Positions 1-7,685 of a stretch of 64,000 bases of DNA are shown piece after piece. The stretch's first letter is position 1. Each line of letters begins with the position of its first letter. This DNA comes from Sphingopyxis yananensis (GTDB taxonomy: Bacteria; Pseudomonadota; Alphaproteobacteria; Sphingomonadales; Sphingomonadaceae), in contig NZ_JAJEWI010000012.1 of the NCBI RefSeq assembly GCF_020687785.1, positions 45,896 through 109,895 on the forward strand, written 5' to 3'. Under the pieces are notes generated by a model. That model had not been told where the DNA came from. It saw only the letters and a list, made by a program, of their open reading frames with translations, and ran no database searches. The translations under genes were made by a program, and so were the position numbers.

Positions 1-845
1 ACTTGGTCCATCATCGACATAAATTGAACGGTGGAACAAAAATCCGGTGTGGTGGCGGCCAGTGGGATGATCAAGGCATTGGCGGCTTGCATGACAGCAA
101 GGCTGATGGTCCCGAGCGCAGGCGGGGGGTCCAATATGACAACATCATAAGCCTGAGCAAGATCTTTAAGACCCTGTTTTAGCTTGCGAAAACGCGAAGC
201 GAGAACACTTCCGCCATCTGCACCCGATGCGGCCAGTTCATATTCCACATCGAATAATTCCAAATTGGATGGGATCAGATCGACATTGGGCCAAGGGGTT
301 TTTTGCACCGCATAGCCCAAATCGCTTTGGGTCGGATCAATCGACAAATAGGGGTAAAGCGTCTGTTCGCGCGTGATGTTAAAATGGGGGTTAAAGCCAA
401 ATAATGTGGTCGTGGTCGCCTGACTGTCGCAATCCACCACAAGCACCCGATATCCTTGCACCGCAAAATAATGGGCCAAATGGGTGGTGACCGTAGATTT
501 TCCAACGCCGCCTTTGAAATTCTGAACTGCGATAATCGCCGGATTATCCAGCGGTGCGCGGGCGGGCGAAGCGCCCAAAATTTCGCGCATATGCAGGATA
601 TTCTCGATGGAATATCCCGGACGGCGCCCATTTTCGGTGGCAGAGGGCGGTGGTAAGCGGCCATCTTCTTCGGCCATGCGAATGCGATTGGTGGAACAGC
701 CGAGCAAAGCGGCCGCCTCTGCGATGCCATAGCGGACGGACAAGCCCTTGCGCGATTCTGGCAAAAAGGCCTGCCGGCGCAAACGCTCGATCATGCGTTC
801 GCCAGCTTGCGCCATTTCGGCAATTTGCTCGACCTCTGAATGCAT
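1..845 (-). CDS. parA: ParA/RepA-type partition ATPase (3' end beyond window)
   Basis: A reading frame on the minus strand starts with ATG at 845 and runs off the left edge, so the C-terminus is missing. The first 281 residues show a MerR-like helix-turn-helix at about residues 38-60 followed by a linker and a ParA ATPase domain. The deviant Walker A motif KGGVGKST lies at residues 111-118, the Walker A-prime DCDSQATTT at about 138-146, and a DPPPALG Walker B motif later. ParA proteins with an N-terminal DNA-binding domain partition low-copy plasmids and chromids and repress their own promoter; this suggests parB or rep genes just outside the window. A promoter and an operator-like palindrome lie directly upstream. 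It is the only replicon-maintenance gene visible. Confidence 0.93.
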   Translation of the reverse strand, partial: MHSEVEQIAEMAQAGERMIERLRRQAFLPESRKGLSVRYGIAEAAALLGCSTNRIRMAEEDGRLPPPSATENGRRPGYSIENILHMREILGASPARAPLDNPAIIAVQNFKGGVGKSTVTTHLAHYFAVQGYRVLVVDCDSQATTTTLFGFNPHFNITREQTLYPYLSIDPTQSDLGYAVQKTPWPNVDLIPSNLELFDVEYELAASGADGGSVLASRFRKLKQGLKDLAQAYDVVILDPPPALGTISLAVMQAANALIIPLAATTPDFCSTVQFMSMMDQ

Positions 846-870
846 AGCCCGCCCAATATCTAAATTTGAA

Positions 871-909
871 TGTAATTTACACTATATGGCTTTGAAATGC
901 TTCAGTCTA
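871..909 (-). promoter_or_regulatory. parA promoter with palindromic operator
   Basis: On the minus strand, a -35-like TAGACT (904-909) and a -10-like TATAGT (881-886) are separated by 17 bp. Directly downstream lies TGTAAATTACA (871-881), an inverted repeat with a one-base centre that touches the -10 box. Its place between promoter and the parA start at 845 fits autorepression by ParA's own helix-turn-helix. The palindrome is seen; the binding protein is inferred. Confidence 0.5.
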
Positions 910-967
910 GCGAGATTTAGCGAAATATGATCTCGCCGCAAGCTCTGACCATCGCGCCGCATGGGCG

Positions 968-997
968 CGGGCGATGCCATGTTTCATGCATCGCCCG
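968..997. terminator. hairpin between fahA end and parA promoter
   Basis: Inverted repeat CGGGCGATGC (968-977) and GCATCGCCCG (988-997), a perfect 10-bp stem with a 10-nt loop. It lies 63 bp beyond the fahA stop. No clear T-run follows on the minus strand, so it may be a weak terminator or an mRNA 3'-stabilising stem. The rest of 846-1059 shows only the parA promoter and AT-rich sequence. Confidence 0.35.
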
Positions 998-1059
998 ACA
1001 TGATTTTTCAGGGAAATATTATCATATTATATCAATAATATATGGGCAAATCGACGATA

Positions 1060-2364
1060 TTAAAGGGCGGATAATATGGTCGCGCGGCATTCCCCAAACC
1101 CGATGGTGGCACGATCCGGCGCGGCAGCCTGTGCCCGCAAGATCACCTCATCACCGTCCTGCAGAAAGCTGCGACTCTCGCCATTGGGTAGGGGGTAGGG
1201 GGATGTTCCGCCGTTGCTTAACTCCATTAAACTGCCGAAACCGCTGATATCCGGTGCAGAAATGGTGCCTGTACCCAGCAAATCTCCAGCCATTAAATTG
1301 CACCCATTGGATGCATGGTGGGTGATGATTTGATGGACGGTCCAATACATATTGCTGGCTGGCCCTTGGCTGAGCAGGGCAGGGGCGTCACCCGATTGCC
1401 GCATCTGATCGGTCAATAAATAGACGGATAATTGAATAGCAAAGCCGCCATGGGCCTGATCGTCGACATCCATCAAATAGGGTAGGGGCACGGGGTCGCC
1501 TGCTGGGCGCGGGGGCTGGGCGATGCGATAGGGGGCCAAGGCTTCGGCGGTTACCACCCATGGCGACACGCTGCTGTGAAAATTTTTCGCCAAAAATGGC
1601 CCCAAGGGTTGATATTCCCATGCCTGAAAATCACGGGCGGACCAGTCATTGAGCAAGCATAAACCAGCAAAATGCTGGGCGGCATCAGCAATGGAGATGG
1701 GCTGACCCAGCGCATTGCCTTCGCTAATCCAAACCCCCATTTCCAGTTCGTAATCAAGGCGCTGGCTGGGTTCAAAACGCGGCAAATCTTGGTCCGGCGC
1801 CTTGCGCTGGCCCGATGGTCGGCGCACATTCACCCCCGATGCGCGAACCGATGATGCGCGCCCATGATATCCGATCGGGATATGTTTATAGTTTGGAAGC
1901 AACGGGTTATCGGGCCGAAATTGGCGGCCAATATTTTCGGCATGATGCAGGCCGACGTAAAAATCCGTAAAATCACCAATTTGTGCTGGCAAATGCATGG
2001 TGCATTCGGCTTGGGGATAAAGATGGGGCGTCAAATCATCGCGATATTGCGGGTCGGACAAGAAACGGCTGATATGTTGGCGCAGCAATTGCCGCTGAGC
2101 AGACGGTAAAGCCATCAGCGCGTTGAGGCTGTGACGTTGCAGGCAACTGCTGAGCGCGGGCGATGAGAACAGCGCTTCGGCGGCGCAGGCCGTCAGGTCC
2201 AAAATGGCGTCGCCAATCGCGGTGCCGATACGCGGCCCTTGTTGCTGCGGTGAAAATACCCCCAGCGGCAGATTTTGGATCGGAAAATCCCTATGTCCTT
2301 GGGCGCTTTTCACCCATGATGTCCGCTGCGCATCATGGGTTTCGTCCGTTGACCACCAATTCAT
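1060..2364 (-). CDS. fahA: fumarylacetoacetase
   Basis: Hydrolyses 4-fumarylacetoacetate to fumarate and acetoacetate, the last step of the homogentisate pathway. The 434-residue product has the normal two-domain form: an N-terminal SH3-like domain and a C-terminal FAH barrel with YELEMGVWI (metal-ligand Glu), DWSARDFQAWEYQPLGPF and GTGTIS. The ATG at 2364 is chosen because AGGGAG sits 9 bases upstream and the protein begins near the expected N-terminus; a longer frame upstream lacks such a site. It is the last gene of a four-gene operon, 25 bp after hmgA. Confidence 0.95.
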   Translation of the reverse strand: MNWWSTDETHDAQRTSWVKSAQGHRDFPIQNLPLGVFSPQQQGPRIGTAIGDAILDLTACAAEALFSSPALSSCLQRHSLNALMALPSAQRQLLRQHISRFLSDPQYRDDLTPHLYPQAECTMHLPAQIGDFTDFYVGLHHAENIGRQFRPDNPLLPNYKHIPIGYHGRASSVRASGVNVRRPSGQRKAPDQDLPRFEPSQRLDYELEMGVWISEGNALGQPISIADAAQHFAGLCLLNDWSARDFQAWEYQPLGPFLAKNFHSSVSPWVVTAEALAPYRIAQPPRPAGDPVPLPYLMDVDDQAHGGFAIQLSVYLLTDQMRQSGDAPALLSQGPASNMYWTVHQIITHHASNGCNLMAGDLLGTGTISAPDISGFGSLMELSNGGTSPYPLPNGESRSFLQDGDEVILRAQAAAPDRATIGFGECRATILSAL

Positions 2365-2389
2365 GATTATATGCTCCCTATCGTGCCGC

Positions 2390-3778
2390 TTATCGCTGCG
2401 ACGCTGATGTTGTTTCGGGCAATTGGGCTTTGGGAAAATTGTCCCAGCACCGATCATAGCCTTGTTGCAACAAGCTGGTTTCTAGCGCCCAAGGAGTTGT
2501 TGTAAAAGGGAAATTACTTTCCAGCATAAAGGCCATCGTGCCATCCAATTTTTGGGGATGCAGCGCGGCATCAATGGCGGCGTGATAGCTGGCAGAATCA
2601 GGGCCATGGGCGGCCATACGGTTGTGCAAACTGGCCCCGCCTGGTGCAAATCCGCTGGCTTTGGCGTCATATTCGCCGCAAATCAGGCCCATAAACTCGC
2701 TCATGATATTGCGGTGGAACCATGGCGGGCGGAAACTATGTTCGGCGACCATCCAGCGCGGCGGGAACAGCACAAAATCCAAATTGGCGGTGCCGGCATG
2801 CTGACTAGGTGATGTGAACAGGGTAAAAATCGACGGGTCGGGATGGTCAAAGCTGACGCTGTTCATTGTGTTAAATCGGCGCAGATCATAGCGATAGGGC
2901 GCGGCATTGCCATGCCAAGCCACCACATCAAAGGGACTGTGATTTTGGGTCATCGTCCAAAGATGATTTTGAAATTTCTGGATGATTTCAAATTCTTCGT
3001 CGATATTTTGAAAATCCGCATGGGGGGCCTCAAAATCGCGGGCATTGCCCAAGCCATTGGCCCCGATGGGGCCGAGTTCGGGCAAGCGAAAGGGCGCACC
3101 ATGATTTTCGCACACATAGCCACGGGCAAAATCGTCCAGCAATTCCACCTGAAAGCGCAGACCGCGCGGGATCAGCGCGACCTCTAAGGGGCCGATTTCC
3201 AGCACGCCCATTTCTGTACGAATATGTAGCCGCCCTTGTTGGGGAATGATCAGTATTTCCCCATCTGCCGAAAAGAACGCCCGATTTTTCATCGAACATG
3301 TTGCGGTATAAAGATAAATTGTGCCGCCCATATCGCTGCCGCTGTCGCCGTTCCGGCAATAGGGGATGAGGCCGGAGACAAAATCGGTCCCGCCCTCTGC
3401 CATGCTATTCTGTTCGGCGTCATGCGGGGCGGAAGCGGAGAGGGGGGCGGGCAGGGGGTTCCAGCGCAAGCGATTGGGGGATGCCACACCCCCGCCATCG
3501 CCCAGCCCGCGCCATGAAGCGGGGCAGGGCAGGGGGGCATAAGGCGGATGGGCGGCGCTGGGGCTCAGGCGGTATAGCCAAGATCGGCGGTTTTCAGCGC
3601 GCGGCGCGGTGAAGGCCGTCATGGAAAATTGCTCGGCATATAGGCCATAGGGCACATGCTGCGGCGAATTTTGTCCAATAGGCAAGGCCCCGCTGACCGC
3701 CTCGCTGCTATGGTGATTGCCAAAGCCGCTTAGTGGTGGGCGGGTGTCCGCCAGATTAGAATGTGGACCGCCGGACAT
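2390..3778 (-). CDS. hmgA: homogentisate 1,2-dioxygenase
   Basis: Cupin-fold non-haem iron dioxygenase that opens the homogentisate ring to maleylacetoacetate. The 462-residue protein carries the expected iron-ligand region near the C-terminal half: FHRN, MSEFMGL (Glu ligand) and the SLHN...AHGPD segment (His ligand). The start at 3778 has AAGGA upstream. The length is close to the family's usual 430-450. It lies between hppD (15 bp) and fahA (25 bp), so it is co-transcribed. No maleylacetoacetate isomerase gene is in the window, so that step must be encoded elsewhere or occur with glutathione non-enzymically. Confidence 0.96.
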   Translation of the reverse strand: MSGGPHSNLADTRPPLSGFGNHHSSEAVSGALPIGQNSPQHVPYGLYAEQFSMTAFTAPRAENRRSWLYRLSPSAAHPPYAPLPCPASWRGLGDGGGVASPNRLRWNPLPAPLSASAPHDAEQNSMAEGGTDFVSGLIPYCRNGDSGSDMGGTIYLYTATCSMKNRAFFSADGEILIIPQQGRLHIRTEMGVLEIGPLEVALIPRGLRFQVELLDDFARGYVCENHGAPFRLPELGPIGANGLGNARDFEAPHADFQNIDEEFEIIQKFQNHLWTMTQNHSPFDVVAWHGNAAPYRYDLRRFNTMNSVSFDHPDPSIFTLFTSPSQHAGTANLDFVLFPPRWMVAEHSFRPPWFHRNIMSEFMGLICGEYDAKASGFAPGGASLHNRMAAHGPDSASYHAAIDAALHPQKLDGTMAFMLESNFPFTTTPWALETSLLQQGYDRCWDNFPKAQLPETTSASQR

Positions 3779-3793
3779 AGCCGTTCCTTTTGC

Positions 3794-4888
3794 TTATGAT
3801 GGTTGCTGCACCGCGATCACGCCTCGGCGGATCTGGTCCAGTTCAATGCTTTCAAACAAGGCCTGAAAATTGCCGTTGCCAAAGCCTTCATTGCCCTTTC
3901 GCTGAATGATTTCGACAAAGATTGGCCCGAACAGATTTTCGGTAAAAATTTGCAGCAAAATACCTTCGCCGGTCTGGGCGCTGCCATCAATTAAAATGCG
4001 GTTTTGGCGCAAACGCTCTAGGTCTTCGCCATGCTCTGGCACGCGCTGGTCGACCAGATCATAATAGGTTTCGATCGTGTCTTGCAATCGTACACCCCGT
4101 GCCCGTAGTTTTTCGATGGTGCTATAAATATCGTCGGTCGTGAAGGCCAAATGCTGAATGCCCTCGCCATTATATTCGCGGATAAATTCTTCGATTTGGC
4201 TGTTGTCATCTTGGCTTTCGTTCAACGGAATGCGGATCGCACCGTCGGGTGCGATCATCGCTTGGCTGAACAGGCCCGTTGCTTGGCCCTTGATATCAAA
4301 ATGCTTTTGTTCCTCAAAGTTGAACAGGCTGCGGTAAAAATCGCTCCACACATGCATTTGGCCGCGTCGCACATTATGGGTTAAATGGTCCAGCAAATCC
4401 AAGCCGACCTGATTGTCGGCCTCCGCCTGTTGCCAACCCGCAATTTCTGACCAGTCAGCATAAAGATTTTCGCCATCTTTGATGAAATATAGATAAGATC
4501 CGCCAATGCCTTCGATCACCGTGTCGGCTTCGATGGTCGGTTTGGCACCATGGGCCAAGGCCCATGCGAGCGCGGCATCGGGGTCCGCTACACGAAATCC
4601 CATGGCGCTGGCGGATGGGCCATGCGCGCTGCGAAAGGCGGTAATGCGCGGGCTATCGTCTTCATTCAGCATCAAATTGATGCGGCCTTGCTTGAAACGG
4701 GTGATGTTTTTGCTGGGGTGACGATGGCTAGCGACAAAGCCCAATTGTTCCAACTGTGCCCGCATTTGCTGTGGGTCGGGGGATGTGAATTCCACAAATT
4801 CAAAGCCGTTGAGACCCAAGGGATTCTGCGGGTTGGCGGGGGTTGGCGGCGTGTGGGGTATGGCGGTCATGTCATTAGGTCCAATCAT
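3794..4888 (-). CDS. hppD: 4-hydroxyphenylpyruvate dioxygenase
   Basis: Converts 4-hydroxyphenylpyruvate to homogentisate using Fe(II) and O2. The product (about 364 residues) has two vicinal-oxygen-chelate domains; the C-terminal one shows the iron ligands in DHLTHNV (His), IQHLAF (His) and PIFVEIIQR (Glu). Start choice is uncertain: ATG at 4888 lies 7 bp after the phhA stop, another ATG is at 4870, and a TTG at 4894 abuts the stop. None has a strong ribosome site, which suggests translational coupling with phhA. It is second in the phhA-hppD-hmgA-fahA operon. Confidence 0.95.
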   Translation of the reverse strand: MIGPNDMTAIPHTPPTPANPQNPLGLNGFEFVEFTSPDPQQMRAQLEQLGFVASHRHPSKNITRFKQGRINLMLNEDDSPRITAFRSAHGPSASAMGFRVADPDAALAWALAHGAKPTIEADTVIEGIGGSYLYFIKDGENLYADWSEIAGWQQAEADNQVGLDLLDHLTHNVRRGQMHVWSDFYRSLFNFEEQKHFDIKGQATGLFSQAMIAPDGAIRIPLNESQDDNSQIEEFIREYNGEGIQHLAFTTDDIYSTIEKLRARGVRLQDTIETYYDLVDQRVPEHGEDLERLRQNRILIDGSAQTGEGILLQIFTENLFGPIFVEIIQRKGNEGFGNGNFQALFESIELDQIRRGVIAVQQPS

Positions 4889-4894
4889 GAGCAA

Positions 4895-5794
4895 TCAGAG
4901 ACTATGGGGTGAAAGTTGATCGTCGCGCGCGGCGCGGCCCGCCTGCTGGCGCGCATAATCTTGGGTGCCGCGGGTGATGGCGGCGTCGCTGGGCAGCAGG
5001 GTGGCGGGCGACAGGCTGGGTTGCTGCGCAAGGTCGCGGTATAGCGGCGCAAAATCCTGTTGGCGCGTTTCGGTCAACAGATCGTCAAAGCTGTCGATCA
5101 CGAAATAGCATTGTTGGAAATCATCGATGCGATAGTCGGTTCGCATCACCCGTTGCAGGTCAAATTTGATGCGGTGGGGCGATGGGTCGCGCAGCGCAAA
5201 GCCGCATTCCCCAAAGGACGATACCAAGCCTGCGCCATATAATTTCACATCGTCATTTTGGAGTATCAGCCCAAATTCAATGCTATACCAATATAGGCGG
5301 GCCAAATAGGGCAGGGCGTTGAGGCCACTGGCGCGCAGGCCTGCTTGGCCATAGGCCTGCATATAGTCGGCGAAAATGGGGTGGGCCAGCATTGGCACAT
5401 GACCGAAAATATCGTGGAAAATATCGGGTTCTTGCAAATAATCCATCTGGTCTGCTGTGCGGATAAAGCGCCCCGCCACAAAGCGGCGATGGGCCAGATG
5501 GTCAAAGAATAAAGCGTCGGGGATCAATCTGGGGACGGTGATGATCTGCCACCCCGTGCGCTGCATCAGCGTCTCCGACAATCGCTCGACATTCGGAATG
5601 CCGCCATCACTCAGCCGCAATAAGGATAGTCCATCCAGAAATTCATCGGCCGCATGGTCCCGCAACAAGCGGGTTTGGCGGGCAAAAAGCTGGTCCCACC
5701 GCGCATGTTCGGCGGCGGTATAGGACGCCCAATTTTGCGCCACGCTGCCGTCGGCGTTGGGGGTAAATCCGCCGGATGATGGGACATTTTCCAT
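4895..5794 (-). CDS. phhA: phenylalanine 4-monooxygenase
   Basis: Pterin-dependent aromatic amino-acid hydroxylase that makes tyrosine from phenylalanine and feeds the homogentisate operon. The 299-residue protein lacks the long regulatory domain of the animal enzymes, as usual in bacteria. The iron-binding segment DIFHDIFGHVPMLAHP supplies two histidines, and LYWYSIEFGL supplies the glutamate. ATG at 5794 is preferred to the upstream TTG at 5833. It is the first gene of the operon and is divergent from an Lrp/AsnC regulator; a perfect inverted repeat lies in the shared upstream region. Confidence 0.95.
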   Translation of the reverse strand: MENVPSSGGFTPNADGSVAQNWASYTAAEHARWDQLFARQTRLLRDHAADEFLDGLSLLRLSDGGIPNVERLSETLMQRTGWQIITVPRLIPDALFFDHLAHRRFVAGRFIRTADQMDYLQEPDIFHDIFGHVPMLAHPIFADYMQAYGQAGLRASGLNALPYLARLYWYSIEFGLILQNDDVKLYGAGLVSSFGECGFALRDPSPHRIKFDLQRVMRTDYRIDDFQQCYFVIDSFDDLLTETRQQDFAPLYRDLAQQPSLSPATLLPSDAAITRGTQDYARQQAGRAARDDQLSPHSL

Positions 5795-5822
5795 TGATAT
5801 ATTTTGCACGATATCGGTGAAA

Positions 5823-5867
5823 ATATGTTTCAAATTTCACGTCTTATGCCTGTATAGTGAAACATAT
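5823..5867. promoter_or_regulatory. inverted-repeat operator between phhA and its regulator
   Basis: ATATGTTTCA at 5823-5832 is exactly the reverse complement of TGAAACATAT at 5858-5867; the centres are 35 bp apart. A smaller inverted pair, TTTCAC (5835-5840) and GTGAAA (5857-5862), lies partly inside it. The site is in the divergent phhA/lrp promoter region, a natural target for the Lrp/AsnC protein encoded next to it. Repeats are seen; the regulator assignment is inferred. Confidence 0.6.
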
Positions 5868-5904
5868 GGTTCGATATTTTCTAAAAACTGAAATGAAATG
5901 ATCG

Positions 5905-6366
5905 ATGAAAGATTTGGACGCGATTGACCGGCGAATCATCAAGGCATTGCAAGAAGATGGCACGATCACCCACAATGACTTGGCGGAACGGGTGGGCGCC
6001 TCTAGCGCGTCTTGTTGGCGCCGGATTAAGGCCTTGGAGGCAGCGGGCGTTTTGGGCCGCACCGTGCGTTTGGTAAACCCCCAAGCCATTGGGCGCGGGG
6101 TGAATGTTATGTGTAATGTGCGGATGAACAGCTATACGTTGGACGTGCGGCAAGCCTTTGAAAAATTTGTGCGCGACCGTGCCGAAATTATCGAATGTTT
6201 TTCTATGTCCGGCGATTGGGATTATCTGATGCGCGTCGTGGTGCCGGACGTCGAGGCCTATAATCATTTCATGATGCATAGCCTGCTCAACCATCCATCC
6301 GTGGCGGGGGCGTCTTCGCATTTTGCCTTGGCGCACACCAAATATAGCACCGCTTTGCCAGTGTGA
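5905..6366 (+). CDS. Lrp/AsnC family transcriptional regulator of the phh-hmg operon
   Basis: A 153-residue Lrp/AsnC protein. Residues about 3-50 form the winged helix-turn-helix (LDAIDRRIIKALQEDG... NDLAERVGASSASCWRRIKAL) and the rest a RAM ligand-binding domain ending in HFALAHTKYSTALPV. Members next to phenylalanine hydroxylase or hpd genes usually sense aromatic amino acids. It is divergent from phhA with a 110-bp intergenic region containing a perfect 10-bp inverted repeat, so control of the operon and of itself is likely. The exact effector is not visible from sequence. Confidence 0.85.
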   Translation: MKDLDAIDRRIIKALQEDGTITHNDLAERVGASSASCWRRIKALEAAGVLGRTVRLVNPQAIGRGVNVMCNVRMNSYTLDVRQAFEKFVRDRAEIIECFSMSGDWDYLMRVVVPDVEAYNHFMMHSLLNHPSVAGASSHFALAHTKYSTALPV

Positions 6367-6410
6367 TGGGCGGGGCAGCGTCCAAACCGGCGAACGCCAC
6401 GCCCCGATCC

Positions 6411-7547
6411 TCACCGCAATTGGGCGAAGCAGGTCCGCAATTCTTGGGTGAAAATTTGGGGCTGTTCCCACGCCGCAAAATGACCGCCGCGCGGCAATTC
6501 ATTCCAATGGATCAGCTGAGGCATCAATCGTTCGGCCCAGCGGCGGGATGGACGGATGATTTCCTTGGGAAAGACGCTGACCCCCACGGGCAAATCCAAG
6601 GCGGTGGGCACGAAATTGGCAAAGCTTTCCCAATATAGCCGCGCCGATGATGCGGCGCTGCGCGACAACCAATATATCATGATATTGTCCAAAATCGCAT
6701 CGCGCCCCAGCAAGGCTTCGCAATCGCCATCATGGTCGGTCCATTCGTGGATTTTCTCATAAATCCAAGCGGCTTGTCCCACTGGGCTGTCGGTCAGGCC
6801 ATAGCCCAATGTTTGCGGGCGGGTGGATTGAATGCGGGCATAGCCATTGCCGTTTTGCTGATAATCGGCGGCCGCCGCCAAAGCCGCCATTTCGCTGGGC
6901 GATAAATTGGCCATATCCTCTTCATTGGGCATGGCCAGCGCGAAATTCAGGTGGATACCCAAACAGCTTTTGGGGCGGCTTTTGCCAATGGCGGTGGTGA
7001 CCGCGGCGCCCCAATCCCCGCCTTGGGCAACCCAGCGATCATAGCCCAAATGCTGCATCAATTCTGCCCAGCACAAGGCGATTTGATCGACGCCAAATCC
7101 GGCGGTTCGGGGTTTTTCCGAAAAGCCAAAACCGGGCAGGGCGGGGATGACCAGATGAAAGGCATCGGCTGCACTGCCGCCATGGGCTTCGGGGTTGGTG
7201 AGCGGGTCGATGACATTTAAAAATTCGGCCACCGAACCCGGCCAACCATGGGTCATCACCATGGGCAAGGCCTCTTCATGGCGCGAGCGTATGTGCAGAA
7301 AATATATATCGATGCCGCCAATGCGGGTGACATATTGCCCGATATTGTTCAGCCGTGTTTCAAACCGCCGCCAATCATAATCTTGCCGCCAATATTCGCA
7401 CAGGCTTTGCACCTTATCCAGCGGTGCACCTTGGCTCCAATCGCCGACCGCCTCGCGCTCTGGCCAGCGGGCGGCGTCCAAGCGCCGCCGCAAATCGTCC
7501 AATTCGCGTTCCGCGATATTCAGGTGAAATGCGTGAATGTCCGCCAT
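6411..7547 (-). CDS. epoxide hydrolase, N-terminal EHN domain type
   Basis: Alpha/beta-hydrolase of 378 residues with the N-terminal EHN segment (about residues 1-110) seen in microsomal-type epoxide hydrolases. HGWPG (about 100-104) is the oxyanion-hole loop, GGDWGAAV carries the nucleophilic Asp at about residue 178, and RGGHFAAWEQP near the C-terminus carries the catalytic His. It should open epoxides to diols through an alkyl-enzyme ester. ATG at 7547 is chosen because GGGGGA precedes it; an in-frame ATG 21 bp upstream lacks a site. It stands alone between the Lrp gene (convergent, 44 bp) and the CHAT gene. Its natural substrate is unknown. Confidence 0.85.
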   Translation of the reverse strand: MADIHAFHLNIAERELDDLRRRLDAARWPEREAVGDWSQGAPLDKVQSLCEYWRQDYDWRRFETRLNNIGQYVTRIGGIDIYFLHIRSRHEEALPMVMTHGWPGSVAEFLNVIDPLTNPEAHGGSAADAFHLVIPALPGFGFSEKPRTAGFGVDQIALCWAELMQHLGYDRWVAQGGDWGAAVTTAIGKSRPKSCLGIHLNFALAMPNEEDMANLSPSEMAALAAAADYQQNGNGYARIQSTRPQTLGYGLTDSPVGQAAWIYEKIHEWTDHDGDCEALLGRDAILDNIMIYWLSRSAASSARLYWESFANFVPTALDLPVGVSVFPKEIIRPSRRWAERLMPQLIHWNELPRGGHFAAWEQPQIFTQELRTCFAQLR

Positions 7548-7685
7548 ATGCTGTCCCCCGTCCCACATATCCCCACCCTGCGCTGTTGTCGGCGCGGGCG
7601 GTGTTGGGGGGAATATGGCACGATGATGGACAATTGCGACAGGATTTTACGGGCGCAGCCTAGCGTGCGCCTCAGCCCGCCCGCC

